From: a virus
Direction: 5' to 3' (one strand)
IMG/VR virus record: IMGVR_UViG_3300042691_029157
Span: 1-64,000 of that record
Length of the DNA: 64,000 bases
Of this stretch, positions 7,890 through 16,800 are shown piece after piece (the stretch's first letter is position 1; each line of letters begins with the position of its first letter). The translations under genes and the position numbers were made by a program. A model generated the notes under the pieces. The model was given only the letters and a program-made list of their open reading frames with translations. It ran no database searches and was not told the DNA's origin.

Positions 7890-10244
7890 ATGTCAACTCC
7901 ACTCCCGACGGGAACAATACCCCTAACACCAACACCATCTAGTACCCCATTGATTCAGTTCAAAGGGTTATATGTAAATGACTATGATACAATAATTAAT
8001 AATGGTTCAGAAAAAAATAATTTAAAAATATTCACAGAATATTTTGGTTTTAATGCGTTATATTTTTATGATTTAACACCCATATTAGCTAGTAGTTCAG
8101 GTCGTACAAATGTTAGGGCTTATAACGTTTCTGTTAGAGAATCGGGAGTATTGGAAGTTGGTGGTATTGGGGGTAGTAGTAATACTTTGGTTGGTACTGG
8201 AACAACTGGAAATAATTCACGTTATTTCTTTAATACGGGTTGTACTAGTTCGGCAGAAACTTTTAATGTATTTAATTTAGAGAATGAATTTTGGAATTAT
8301 CCTGATAATGTTGGGACAGTTCCGTTTTTAACATATAGGGATGAAATGTTACAAGTGTCTGCAGTTACATCAGGTACTAATGTTACTTTTGATGCTTATA
8401 TTGGACTGATAAGGGATGAGACTTCGGCTTATACCCCATCACAAATTTCCACGTTTTTAGTTAATAGAACAGATAGGATTTTGTTAACTTGTTACATAAC
8501 AACCAATCAATTTACGGCAACCACAAATTATGGATTAACCACAATTGATGAAGAATTAGAATTATTAGGTTATGCGGCATCAGGGTCAAATAGGAATGTT
8601 GAAATAATAATAATTTATCATGGTGGAACTTCATATATGCACTCATACTTTGAGGAGTTTGGATTTGAACAGGCATATCTAAATTTTAAAAATGCTTACG
8701 ATAATTGGGTGTCTCCCGCAAAAAGTAATATAGAGCTAAAGGGTTATATGATATATGGATACCAACAAGTTAAAGACATTCCTGTATTTGTAACCCCAAC
8801 ACCAACGGTAACTAGCACCAAAACCTTAACACCAACGGTAACTCCGACTAAAACAGTTACTCCAACTAGAACCGCAAGTGCAACACCTACTGTAACTAAG
8901 ACACCTACACCTACACCGACAAAAACAACTACACCAACATTAACCGCAACTCCAACTAGAACCGCAACTCCAACAAGTACCAATAGTTGTTTATGTTATA
9001 ATTTACAAAATACGACAACAACAACAAAAAATGTCACATATACCAATTGTAATAATGTTTTAACAACAATCATAGTACCATCTAATTTTACAAGTAATAA
9101 TTTTTGTGCGAAATCTGTACAAAATATGTCAGGTATTATAATTAATACGGTGGGCTCTTGTTTAAATAATTCTTGTCAACTATATCCGACACCAACACCA
9201 ACGCTAACTAGAACTGTAACCCCGACAAATACATTTGGATTAACACCAACAAATACCTCAACACCATCAAGAACACCTACTTTAACACCTACAAACGTCT
9301 GTATTTGTTATCGTGTGAGGAACAATACCGTAACCACAAAAACTTTTTCTTATTTAGGGTGTAATGGAGGGGCATCTAATACTTTTGTATTACCAAATTC
9401 ATTTAGTAATAATTTCTGTGCTAGACAACTACCAGTAGTTACTACAGGACTCCAAGTATTATATGTCGGGACTTGTGTAAACGGAAATTGTTCACCAGCA
9501 CCAACACCAACACCAACATTGACTAGAACGGCAACTCCAACTAGAACGGCAACTCCAACTAGAACAGCGACCCCAACTAGAACGGCAACCCCAACTTTAA
9601 CGAATACCCCAACTAGAACTACAACACCTGGAATAACCCCAACCTTAACAAATACTCCAACAAGGACAGGAAGTCCAACACCAACTAGAACAAGCACACC
9701 AACACCAACTAGAACAAGTACACCAACACCAACATATAATTGTTTGTGTCATCGTTTACAAAATACAACAACAAGTGCGATAGTAGTAACTTATACCAAT
9801 TGTTCAAATCAAAGCACTAATATTGTAGTTGGTGCCAATACCACAACTTCTAATTTCTGTGCTAGTAGTGTACCAAATGTGTCAGGAATTATAAAACAAA
9901 CTTTAGGGTTATGTGTAAATAATCAATGTGCATTAACACCAACACCCACAGCGACAAGAACAAGTACTCCAACACCAACAAGGACTATAACACCTACACA
10001 ATCTTTTAATCCAGTACCAACCGTGACACCAACAAGTAATTGTTTATGTTTTAAAGTTGTCAACACTGGACAAACTACAGGTGTTATTACATTTACGCAA
10101 TGTAATGGAAATACCAAAAATGAAGTAGTTCCGGCAAATAGCGGAACTCCAAAATATTGTAAAGTTGGTAATATAAGCGGATTAACGGCTAATATGGCAG
10201 TGGCTTTTTACGGGGCTTGTATTGGTGGAGTTTGTCCACAATAA
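7890..10244 (+). CDS. mucin-like surface adhesin with four Cys-rich modules
   Basis: 784 residues. The N-terminal ~290 residues form a folded domain (segments such as FTEYFGFNALYFYDL, NVEIIIIYHGG and ELKGYMIYGYQQV) that could be a TIM-barrel or lectin-like fold; this is a guess. After that come four ~65-residue modules, each with a CLC-type start and further cysteines ending in CxxxxC, joined by linkers made almost wholly of Pro and Thr. Such linkers are typical of exposed, often O-glycosylated stalks. The gene is inserted between portal and core/protease genes, where T4 has none like it. Likely a head fibre or other virion surface protein. Confidence 0.75.
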   Translation: MSTPLPTGTIPLTPTPSSTPLIQFKGLYVNDYDTIINNGSEKNNLKIFTEYFGFNALYFYDLTPILASSSGRTNVRAYNVSVRESGVLEVGGIGGSSNTLVGTGTTGNNSRYFFNTGCTSSAETFNVFNLENEFWNYPDNVGTVPFLTYRDEMLQVSAVTSGTNVTFDAYIGLIRDETSAYTPSQISTFLVNRTDRILLTCYITTNQFTATTNYGLTTIDEELELLGYAASGSNRNVEIIIIYHGGTSYMHSYFEEFGFEQAYLNFKNAYDNWVSPAKSNIELKGYMIYGYQQVKDIPVFVTPTPTVTSTKTLTPTVTPTKTVTPTRTASATPTVTKTPTPTPTKTTTPTLTATPTRTATPTSTNSCLCYNLQNTTTTTKNVTYTNCNNVLTTIIVPSNFTSNNFCAKSVQNMSGIIINTVGSCLNNSCQLYPTPTPTLTRTVTPTNTFGLTPTNTSTPSRTPTLTPTNVCICYRVRNNTVTTKTFSYLGCNGGASNTFVLPNSFSNNFCARQLPVVTTGLQVLYVGTCVNGNCSPAPTPTPTLTRTATPTRTATPTRTATPTRTATPTLTNTPTRTTTPGITPTLTNTPTRTGSPTPTRTSTPTPTRTSTPTPTYNCLCHRLQNTTTSAIVVTYTNCSNQSTNIVVGANTTTSNFCASSVPNVSGIIKQTLGLCVNNQCALTPTPTATRTSTPTPTRTITPTQSFNPVPTVTPTSNCLCFKVVNTGQTTGVITFTQCNGNTKNEVVPANSGTPKYCKVGNISGLTANMAVAFYGACIGGVCPQ
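8786..10241 (+). repeat. alternating PT-linkers and four ~65-residue Cys modules
   Basis: Modules lie at about 8983-9180, 9295-9495, 9736-9936 and 10036-10241. Each begins C-[LI]-C and shows a second Cys after ~20 residues, a third near FCA or YCK, and a final C-x5-C (NNSC, GNC, NQC, GVC). Modules one and three are the most alike. Linkers consist of repeated aca/cca-type Thr-Pro codons, with four near-identical actagaacggcaactcca-type units around 9530-9595. The nucleotide repeats offer sites for recombination between modules and with other fibre genes. Confidence 0.85.
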
Positions 10245-10262
10245 TTTAATCGTAAATTGATA

Positions 10263-10269
10263 TATTTAT
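10263..10269 (+). promoter_or_regulatory. late-promoter-like TATTTAT
   Basis: TATTTATA in the short gap after the adhesin gene, 10 bases before the ATG at 10280. It matches the element before portal, protease, scaffold and fibre genes. Confidence 0.5.
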
Positions 10270-10279
10270 AAATAAAAAA

Positions 10280-10984
10280 ATGAAAATAGGTCTAATAAAA
10301 TCAAAAGTTGAGAAGATTCTAGTTGAATCTATGTCTGATAACACCTTTAAAGACAAGATTAAAACTTTTAAGTCTTTAGTTTTAGAGGATAAAAATATTG
10401 CAAAAGCATTTTATCTTTACGATATTATGGATAGAAAAAGAGGACTAAATCCAAACGATGCAGATTTATTCATTAATGAGTGTATCAGACAATTTGAGAA
10501 ATTAAATTTTAACTCCAAAAAAATTTTACAACTTGAGAGTTGGGTAAAGGAAATTCCCACTGAGTCTAACACATATGAGATTATAGATAATATTTTTAAT
10601 GAGGATTTGGATATTGAGAAAATTTTAGAGGCAAAAAAAACAATAACTAAAAAAATTATTTTAAAGGATAAAAAAACTGACACACCTAGTATACCTTTAA
10701 ATAAAGTTTATGAGATAGCCGAAAACACTACTAAGGAGTATTTGTCAGATTTATCTGAAAATGAACTAAAAACTTTAAATAAGTATTTGACACTAACTGA
10801 ATCTGAAATAGTATCTAAATACGATTTATTATCTGAAATGACTATTGAAAAATTAGACGAATTGGTCTCTATTTCAGACACACCAACTAAAGAAAAAATA
10901 ACTGAGACAATTGAGAGAATTAAAACTGAACCAAAAAATCAGATTAATTTAATGAAATTGCGTCAATTATTTAATAATCTTTAA
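10280..10984 (+). CDS. prohead-core-type helical protein
   Basis: 234 residues, almost entirely helical, Lys/Glu-rich, with no recognised family. The N-terminus (IGLIKSKVEKILVES) resembles the amphipathic tags seen on several proteins here, and L14-V15-E16 would fit the prohead protease. It lies between portal and protease, where T4 encodes the core proteins gp67 and gp68. A core or internal-protein role is therefore reasonable but rests on position and composition. Confidence 0.6.
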   Translation: MKIGLIKSKVEKILVESMSDNTFKDKIKTFKSLVLEDKNIAKAFYLYDIMDRKRGLNPNDADLFINECIRQFEKLNFNSKKILQLESWVKEIPTESNTYEIIDNIFNEDLDIEKILEAKKTITKKIILKDKKTDTPSIPLNKVYEIAENTTKEYLSDLSENELKTLNKYLTLTESEIVSKYDLLSEMTIEKLDELVSISDTPTKEKITETIERIKTEPKNQINLMKLRQLFNNL

Positions 10985-11050
10985 AATTTTTGTTTTTTTT
11001 ATAATTGTTAACTATATTTTGATACAAATAAACAAGTATTAAAATGGTTA

Positions 11051-11503
11051 ATGAAAAAAGGAAAAAGTATTAAACTTACAGGTTATAAGTCATTTAAAGT
11101 AAGTTACGGAACAGTAGATTTTAAAAATCTTAAATCAGTATATCTAAACATTCAATCTTGGGTAGAACCAAAAGATTTCATAGAAAACGCTGAAAAAATA
11201 ATTAATCATCTTACTAGAACAATTAAATTAACAATAGGTGATTTAATTGATAGAAATTTATTTGAATCAAATTTTATATGTGATATGGATTTGAGGTCTA
11301 GTGGGGTGATGTTTGGTAAAAAGTCTTTTATGAATCTAGAATGTGTATTTTACACAACTAAACACTATGATTTTAAATGTTTAGAATTAAAAAATCATAT
11401 GAAAAAGATTACTGATTCAGTTATAAAATATTGTCTAAAAAACAATAAACATTTCAATTTTTCTATTTCTAAAAAAGAGGACTTTGAAGTTATTCGTAAT
11501 TAA
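11051..11503 (+). CDS. hypothetical protein in the prohead cluster
   Basis: 150 residues, basic, mixed alpha/beta, beginning MKKGKSIKLTGYKSFKVSYG. No family is recognised. A 66-base gap precedes it, holding a near match to the host-type promoter (TTTG at 10989-10992, then TATATTTTG at 11013-11021, with one extra T). It precedes the protease gene by 24 bases. A role in head assembly is possible by position only. Confidence 0.6.
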   Translation: MKKGKSIKLTGYKSFKVSYGTVDFKNLKSVYLNIQSWVEPKDFIENAEKIINHLTRTIKLTIGDLIDRNLFESNFICDMDLRSSGVMFGKKSFMNLECVFYTTKHYDFKCLELKNHMKKITDSVIKYCLKNNKHFNFSISKKEDFEVIRN

Positions 11504-11505
11504 TA

Positions 11506-11512
11506 TATTTAT
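11506..11512 (+). promoter_or_regulatory. late-promoter-like TATTTAT upstream of protease
   Basis: TATTTATA sits 15 bases before the protease ATG at 11528, directly after the preceding stop codon. It belongs to the TATTTAT series found before virion genes here. Confidence 0.5.
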
Positions 11513-11527
11513 AATAAAAAATATAAG

Positions 11528-12265
11528 ATGAATAATTTAAAAATATTAGGACCTACTGATTCTGGAAAAGGTATCCTAATTGAATACGACGCAGGATACA
11601 TCAACCCTAGAGAAAATGGAAATGCTGAGATAATAAAAGAAAATAAAAATTTTTTAGATTACTCTAAACCATTTGAGTTTTACGCAGTACTACAGAAATA
11701 TAATACTCCAAATAGAAACGGAAGGGTTTACCCTGAAAAAATTCTTAAAAGAGAAGCTGAGAACTATAAAAAAATGATTGCTAAGGGTGTTTCACTTTCT
11801 GAGTTGAATCACCCTGAATCATCATTAATAGATTTAGATAGAGTTGCACACATCATAACAGATGTGTGGTGGGATGGTAAGATTTTAATGGGTAAATTAA
11901 GATTGTTAACCTCACCAGGTTTTCATGAAAGAGGTATCTGTTCAACTAAAGGAGATTTAGCCGCAAATTATTTAAGACAAGGTGTAACCCTTGGTATTTC
12001 TTCTCGTGGTGTAGGGTCATTAAAAAAGGTCGGAGAACAAAATGAAGTACAAGATGATTTTGAATTAATATGTTTTGACCTAGTATCCTCCCCATCAACA
12101 CCCGGGGCTTATTTATTCTCAAATCCTGAGGATAGAAATAATTTTGAGGAGAATTTAGATGAGGAAAACAAAATGAAAGCATCTAGAACTCTAACAGGTG
12201 GTGAAGATTCTGCAAATAAATCTTTAGATTTAATGAAAAAACTTTCCGCATACCTTGATAGGTAA
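11528..12265 (+). CDS. prohead core protease (T4 gp21-like)
   Basis: Serine protease that degrades the scaffold and trims capsid proteins during head maturation. Diagnostic segments are NTPNRNGRVYPEKIL (~residues 60-73), SELNHPESS (putative catalytic His), IITDVWWDGKILMGKLRLL, and LGISSRGVGSLKK (putative catalytic Ser), followed by QDDFELICFDLVSSPSTPGAYL. Length 245 compares with ~212 for T4 gp21. The T4 enzyme cuts after Glu in [L/I]-x-E; matching sites occur in the capsid protein (after E60) and in the N-terminal tags of several other proteins in this window. The scaffold and capsid genes follow. Confidence 0.93.
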   Translation: MNNLKILGPTDSGKGILIEYDAGYINPRENGNAEIIKENKNFLDYSKPFEFYAVLQKYNTPNRNGRVYPEKILKREAENYKKMIAKGVSLSELNHPESSLIDLDRVAHIITDVWWDGKILMGKLRLLTSPGFHERGICSTKGDLAANYLRQGVTLGISSRGVGSLKKVGEQNEVQDDFELICFDLVSSPSTPGAYLFSNPEDRNNFEENLDEENKMKASRTLTGGEDSANKSLDLMKKLSAYLDR

Positions 12266-12299
12266 TTTTAATTGTCGTATATTTTTAAAAAAATAAATT

Positions 12300-12515
12300 A
12301 TGGAAATGGACGAAAAATATTTTGTGGCAAAAATTCAGTATGATTTGCCAGATGAAAACTCAGGAAAAATTAAAAAGGTAAGAGAAGAAAAACTCGTAAA
12401 GGGTTATAATGTAACAGACGTGGAGGCAAAAGTTACTAAAGCGTATGAATCCTTTAGTTATGATTGGAGAATTACTTCAGTTGCTGAAAGTAAAATCGAT
12501 GAGATTTTCGAATAA
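12300..12515 (+). CDS. DUF4494-like small protein
   Basis: 71 residues. The pattern FVAKIQYDLPDENSG ... KLVKGYNVTDVEAKV ... WRITSVAESKIDEIFE matches my memory of DUF4494, small proteins common in Bacteroidota chromosomes and their phages; their function is unknown to me. The gene lies between protease and scaffold with its own short leader (TATATTTTTAA at 12278-12288) and is closed by a strong terminator. It therefore looks like an insertion in the head cluster that also points to the host phylum. Confidence 0.6.
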   Translation: MEMDEKYFVAKIQYDLPDENSGKIKKVREEKLVKGYNVTDVEAKVTKAYESFSYDWRITSVAESKIDEIFE

Positions 12516-12539
12516 ATTATAATCGTATTTAATGTTTTC

Positions 12540-12570
12540 AAAAGGAGGTTTTTACCTCCTTTTTTTATTT
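12540..12570 (+). terminator. intrinsic terminator
   Basis: A perfect 10-base stem, AAAAGGAGGT (12540-12549) with ACCTCCTTTT (12554-12563), closes a four-T loop and is followed by further T-rich sequence. It ends the transcription unit of the small gene at 12300 and isolates the scaffold-capsid unit downstream. Confidence 0.9.
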
Positions 12571-12577
12571 TATAACA

Positions 12578-12634
12578 TATTTATTATCTAGAATTAATCA
12601 AAAATTAATTTTTTATAAAAAATAACATATTTAT
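12578..12634 (+). promoter_or_regulatory. tandem late-promoter-like elements for the scaffold-capsid unit
   Basis: Two copies of an AACATATTTAT block, with TATTTAT at 12578-12584 and 12628-12634, lie 50 bases apart between the terminator and the scaffold ATG at 12649. They sit at the head of the unit encoding the most abundant virion protein, and the terminator upstream means this unit needs its own promoter. This makes them the best-supported promoters of the class. Confidence 0.65.
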
Positions 12635-12648
12635 AAAGAAAACATAAA

Positions 12649-14232
12649 ATGAGTGATAAAAAATCATTAGTCGAAGAAGCGGTACTCCAAATGAAAAATT
12701 TGGAAGATGTAATCGCTGAGAATGCAAAAGGAATACTTGCTTCAACAATGAAGGAAGAAATCAATGAACTAGTAAAAGAATCCTTAAAGGAACAAGACGA
12801 CGAAGAAATTGATGTTGACACTATGGATGTTGATGATGCTGCAACAATGGATACCGATGAGGTTGATATTGATAATGTAGAGGATACAGATATAGACGAT
12901 ACAGATGTTGATTTGTCAGTTGACGATGAAGAGGAAGTTGTTAAAGATTTAACAAATGCCCCTATGTCAGACGTTATCAAAGCATTCATGGAAATGGGTG
13001 AGGATGATGGTATCATTATTAAAAAAAATAGTGACGATACTATCTCATTATCAGATAATAACACTGATAAAAATTACCTAATCAAAATGGGTGAGTCAGT
13101 TACTAAAAATCCAAAAAACAAACTTAACGAAATGGAATCAAACGAAGAAATGTTCGAATCTGAAGAGTTTACTCCAGAAGAAATGGATGAACTTCTTTCT
13201 GCAATATCTAATGTGTCAGACAATGACAATTTAGATAATAATAATGATGATGACGAATTCGAGTTTGATAACGAATTCCAAGAGTCTTATATTGATGAGA
13301 TTGATGAAATGGATGAGATGGACAACATGGAAATGTCATCTGAAGAAACAATTTACGAAATTACTTTGGACGAAGAAATGGACGAAGAAATGGATGAAGA
13401 AATTGACGAAGAAATAGATGAGGATTACGACGAAGAAAATGAAGAAATGACAAATGAAAGTATTGGATTCAAACCTAAAGGTAAAGGATTCGGTAAACCA
13501 AAGTTTAATTACAAGAAAACTACAGGAGGATTTAAAGAAGATAAAAAACAAGGTTCTCGTGGAGTTGGAATGGGTAAAGGTCCAAAATTTGAGTTTAAGG
13601 AAGGTGAAACTAAAACAGCACCTGCAAAACCAAAAGTTAAACCTGGTACTGAAACTGAAAGAAAACCTGGTAATCCGATGAGAAATCCTAATAAGGAAAA
13701 TGAACCAGCACCAGCAAAAGCGAAAAAAGGTGAACATACTGAAGCTGCTAGAACACTAGGTAATGGTAAGAAATGGGGTAGAAATGGTTTAAACAAACCA
13801 AGAACTGCACCACGTCATTTAGCAACTGAATCAGTTAACACTGAAATTGAAATGTTAAAATCTAAGAATGATGAATATCGTAAAGCTTTGAATTTATTCA
13901 GAGACAAACTTAACGAAGTTGCGGTATTTAATTCTAACTTGGCTTATGCTACTAGATTGTTCACTGAACATACTACTACAAAACAAGAAAAGATTAACAT
14001 TTTGAGACGTTTTGATGGAGCTGAGTCAATTAAAGAATCTAAGACTTTATATAAAACTATAAAGGATGAACTTTCATCGAAAAACGATAGTCAAATTGTT
14101 AAAGAATCAGTTGAAACTAAAATCAATAAGACACCTTCAACAGGTTCCGCAATCAATTTGATTGAATCTAAAACTTATGAGAATCCTCAATTCATGAGAA
14201 TGAAGGATATCATGCAAAAGTTAATAAAATAA
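12649..14232 (+). CDS. prohead scaffold/core protein (T4 gp22 position)
   Basis: 527 residues, with extremely acidic stretches (residues ~45-100 and ~190-265, the latter with repeated DEEM/DEEI units). A basic Gly/Lys section follows, then a stretch APAKPKVKPGTE ... PAPAKAKK shared with the protein at 2081. The C-terminal ~150 residues are helical and coiled-coil-like. N-terminal helices contain LVEE and IAEN sites suited to the prohead protease. Position between protease and major capsid protein matches T4 gp22. Sequence similarity to gp22 itself is not evident, so the assignment is positional. Confidence 0.75.
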   Translation: MSDKKSLVEEAVLQMKNLEDVIAENAKGILASTMKEEINELVKESLKEQDDEEIDVDTMDVDDAATMDTDEVDIDNVEDTDIDDTDVDLSVDDEEEVVKDLTNAPMSDVIKAFMEMGEDDGIIIKKNSDDTISLSDNNTDKNYLIKMGESVTKNPKNKLNEMESNEEMFESEEFTPEEMDELLSAISNVSDNDNLDNNNDDDEFEFDNEFQESYIDEIDEMDEMDNMEMSSEETIYEITLDEEMDEEMDEEIDEEIDEDYDEENEEMTNESIGFKPKGKGFGKPKFNYKKTTGGFKEDKKQGSRGVGMGKGPKFEFKEGETKTAPAKPKVKPGTETERKPGNPMRNPNKENEPAPAKAKKGEHTEAARTLGNGKKWGRNGLNKPRTAPRHLATESVNTEIEMLKSKNDEYRKALNLFRDKLNEVAVFNSNLAYATRLFTEHTTTKQEKINILRRFDGAESIKESKTLYKTIKDELSSKNDSQIVKESVETKINKTPSTGSAINLIESKTYENPQFMRMKDIMQKLIK

Positions 14233-14266
14233 AAATAAACACAAAAATAAAAAACCAAATTAAAAA

Positions 14267-16129
14267 ATGGGAGCATTATTAGAAAGTGGATTAGTTGGTA
14301 ACATCGGTCTTAAGCACTTGAAAGTTATCAAAGAAGACACTATAAACAAATGGGATAAATTAGGATTCCTAGAAGGTCTTAAAGGCCACCTAAAAGAAAA
14401 TGTTGCACAATTGTATGAAAACCAAGCGTCACATTTGATTAACGAAGCGTCTTCTACAGATTCTTCAGGTTCTTTTGAAACTGTCGTATTCCCAATCGTA
14501 AGACGTGTATTCTCTAAGTTGTTGGCTAACGATATCGTATCTGTACAAGCTATGAACTTACCAATTGGTAAATTGTTCTACTTCGTACCACGTATCCAAG
14601 GTTACACTGGAGCAACTGCTACTGCATCAGGTCAACACTATGCACCAGTAGGTTCACCTGGTAACTATCCTGGAAGTCCAGATGCAGGTTACCCACAAAT
14701 GGCTAATGGTACTGCAGGTACTGATTATTACACTAAGAATCTTTATGATTTGTTCTATGAAGGTAACGAACCTAACTTAGACCCAGCTGGTTTATTTGAT
14801 TATTCAAAAGGTCAGTGGACTGCAATCACACAAAACGCAACTTTAGTTGCTTGGGACAATGGTGCTTTGACAACTGGTTCTACAACTACTGCTGCTTACA
14901 CTAACAAAGTTATCAGAAAAGCGTTAATCCAAATGTGTGGTTTCGCAACAAGTGGTGAAGGTAAATTAATCGGTCCTGACGGAAACGAAATGGATACTGA
15001 AACTTTCCTTTCTGATTTAAGAGTTGTTGCTCAATCAAACGTTACTGCTCAATCTGGTTGGACTGCATCATGTTTGACTGGTGTTTCTATTGTTCCTTTC
15101 CGTGCTGTTACTCAACAATATGGTAAAGGTTTAGTACAATATGGTTCTTGGGGTTCTACATCATTCCCAACAACTGGTTCAGGTGGAAAATATTGGGATA
15201 TTTGTTCACAAGATGGTTGTATCTATCTTGAAGTGGATTTACAATGTCCAGTATGTTTAACTTGTACTGGTGACACTTTAGATGGCTACACTGGTATGTC
15301 AGTTAACTGGGCAGCATTTACTGGTGCTGGCCAAGCATTCAAAGTTGTTTATCGTAGATACGAAGAGTTAGAATTTGAAGACAAAATTGGTGAAGTTTCT
15401 TTCGATTTAGAGTCTGTAACAGTTTCTGTAACTGAAAGAAAATTAAGAGCACAATGGTCTCCAGAAATGGCTCAAGACGTGGCTGCGTTCCACAACATCG
15501 ACGCTGAAGCTGAATTAACAGCATTACTTTCTGAGCAAGTTGCTGCTGAAATTGACCGTGAAATCTTACGTGACTTACGTAAAGGTGCAGCTTGGACATT
15601 ACGTTGGGATTACAACGGATGGAAGAGACTAGGTAATAACGCAGTTCCTTACACTCAAAAGGATTGGAACCAAACGTTGATTACAGCTATCAACCAAATC
15701 TCTGCTCAAATCCACAAGTCTACCCTAAGAGGTGGTGCTAACTGGATTGTTGTATCTTCTGAAATCAGTGCGATTTTTGATGACTTGGAATATTTCCACG
15801 TATCAAATGCTGCTCCTGAGCAAGACCAATACAACATGGGTATTGAAAGAGTTGGTACTTTAGCAGGTCGTTACCAAGTATATCGTGACCCATACTTCCC
15901 ACCAAACACAGTTTTGATTGGTCATAAGGGTACATCTTTATTGGATACTGGTTACATCTACGCTCCATACGTACCACTTCAATTAACTCCAACTATGTAT
16001 AACCCATTCAACTTTACTCCTATCAAGGGTATCATGACACGTTACGCTAAGAAAATGGTTAACAACCGTTTCTACGGACGTATCCAAGTTGATGGTGTAC
16101 GTACATTCGACTTGAGAGAGTTAAGATAA
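14267..16129 (+). CDS. major capsid protein (T4 gp23-like)
   Basis: 620 residues. The N-terminal propeptide (KENVAQLYENQASHLINEASS) ends at I58-N59-E60 before Ala61, matching the T4 gp23 maturation site in place and sequence rule. The next segment (PIVRRVFSKLLANDIVSVQAM) matches the gp23 family. C-terminal segments include ELTALLSEQVAAEIDREIL and RYAKKMVNNRFYGRI. It is longer than T4 gp23 (521). Extra material includes a cysteine cluster around residues 310-335 with spacing C-x4-C-x8-C-x2-C-x2-C. Codons end in C more often than in neighbouring genes (tac, aac, ttc), as expected for very high expression. Confidence 0.95.
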   Translation: MGALLESGLVGNIGLKHLKVIKEDTINKWDKLGFLEGLKGHLKENVAQLYENQASHLINEASSTDSSGSFETVVFPIVRRVFSKLLANDIVSVQAMNLPIGKLFYFVPRIQGYTGATATASGQHYAPVGSPGNYPGSPDAGYPQMANGTAGTDYYTKNLYDLFYEGNEPNLDPAGLFDYSKGQWTAITQNATLVAWDNGALTTGSTTTAAYTNKVIRKALIQMCGFATSGEGKLIGPDGNEMDTETFLSDLRVVAQSNVTAQSGWTASCLTGVSIVPFRAVTQQYGKGLVQYGSWGSTSFPTTGSGGKYWDICSQDGCIYLEVDLQCPVCLTCTGDTLDGYTGMSVNWAAFTGAGQAFKVVYRRYEELEFEDKIGEVSFDLESVTVSVTERKLRAQWSPEMAQDVAAFHNIDAEAELTALLSEQVAAEIDREILRDLRKGAAWTLRWDYNGWKRLGNNAVPYTQKDWNQTLITAINQISAQIHKSTLRGGANWIVVSSEISAIFDDLEYFHVSNAAPEQDQYNMGIERVGTLAGRYQVYRDPYFPPNTVLIGHKGTSLLDTGYIYAPYVPLQLTPTMYNPFNFTPIKGIMTRYAKKMVNNRFYGRIQVDGVRTFDLRELR

Positions 16130-16146
16130 TCTTAATCTTCAATGAT

Positions 16147-16176
16147 AAAAAAGGTCAGATTAATCTGACCTTTTTT
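16147..16176. terminator. bidirectional intrinsic terminator after the capsid gene
   Basis: The palindrome GGTCAGATTAATCTGACC (16153-16170) is flanked by six A on the left and seven T on the right, so both strands read as a GC-containing hairpin followed by a U tract. It separates the capsid unit (+) from the CAP-protein unit (-) that ends at 16180. Confidence 0.92.
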
Positions 16177-16179
16177 TAT

Positions 16180-16800
16180 TTAATACCCTACAATCATTAC
16201 ATTATAATATTCCTTAGTGTCCTTATTATAATGGTTATAAAAACCATAGTAAACGTAGTTTAAATTCAACAAACAATTCCTATGAAGTGGGGATAACCAA
16301 TAGTAATCCATAACATCTCTAACGTAGTCTAAATTTATTGATTTATAGCTAGGAAATTCAAGCAAACTATGTTGTCGGTACATACAGACCTCACCAACTC
16401 TTTTTAACGTCGTTATACCAAGGTATTGAGCTCTTAATCCAACATCCTCACCATATTTGGAATTATAATGACCTGTTGTATGATTATAATAGTTATAATC
16501 ACATTGTAATTTTGCTAATTCATCTAAAATTTTCAAATGTGTTAGAGGTGGACAATTATATTCTCGTCTAAATTCATTTAAACATTTTTCAATGTTGTAA
16601 TTAATTGAATCTAGTCTTAGATAATCAATGTTTAGATTACGTAAATACCTATTTTCAGACGTAACGGGATATTTGTTTGTTGTGATGTACCCATTACTAC
16701 ACTCAAGGTATCTTATATTTGATTTATACATATAACAATCATTTTGTGAGTATAGGGTTAGACCTAACAACAAAAATAGAATAAACAAACTATTTTTCAT
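16180..16800 (-). CDS. secreted CAP-domain (SCP-like) protein
   Basis: 206 residues with a clear signal peptide (MKNSLFILFLLLGLTLYSQ). The mature part follows the CAP superfamily pattern: an N-terminal helix CLNEFRREYNCPPL, LDELAKLQCDYNYYNH, a GHY-x5-GED region, GEVCMYRQH, WLSPLHRNCLLN and a terminal strand YYNVMIVGY. The His and Glu residues of the usual metal-binding set appear present. Several cysteines may form disulfides. It is encoded with 16790-17023 against the head genes and has a host-type promoter, so it is probably accessory cargo acting outside the cytoplasm during infection. Target unknown. Confidence 0.7.
   Translation of the reverse strand: MKNSLFILFLLLGLTLYSQNDCYMYKSNIRYLECSNGYITTNKYPVTSENRYLRNLNIDYLRLDSINYNIEKCLNEFRREYNCPPLTHLKILDELAKLQCDYNYYNHTTGHYNSKYGEDVGLRAQYLGITTLKRVGEVCMYRQHSLLEFPSYKSINLDYVRDVMDYYWLSPLHRNCLLNLNYVYYGFYNHYNKDTKEYYNVMIVGY

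Noticed and set aside
8744-9697. Long minus-strand frames full of Val and Gly opposite the PT-linkers (also at 49544-49831)
   Set aside because: They are the complement of Thr/Pro codon repeats and have no leaders, promoters or domain content of their own.
8786-9735. Regular short DNA repeats that might be a CRISPR array
   Set aside because: Units are in frame, degenerate, of codon-repeat type and lack unique spacers of constant length.
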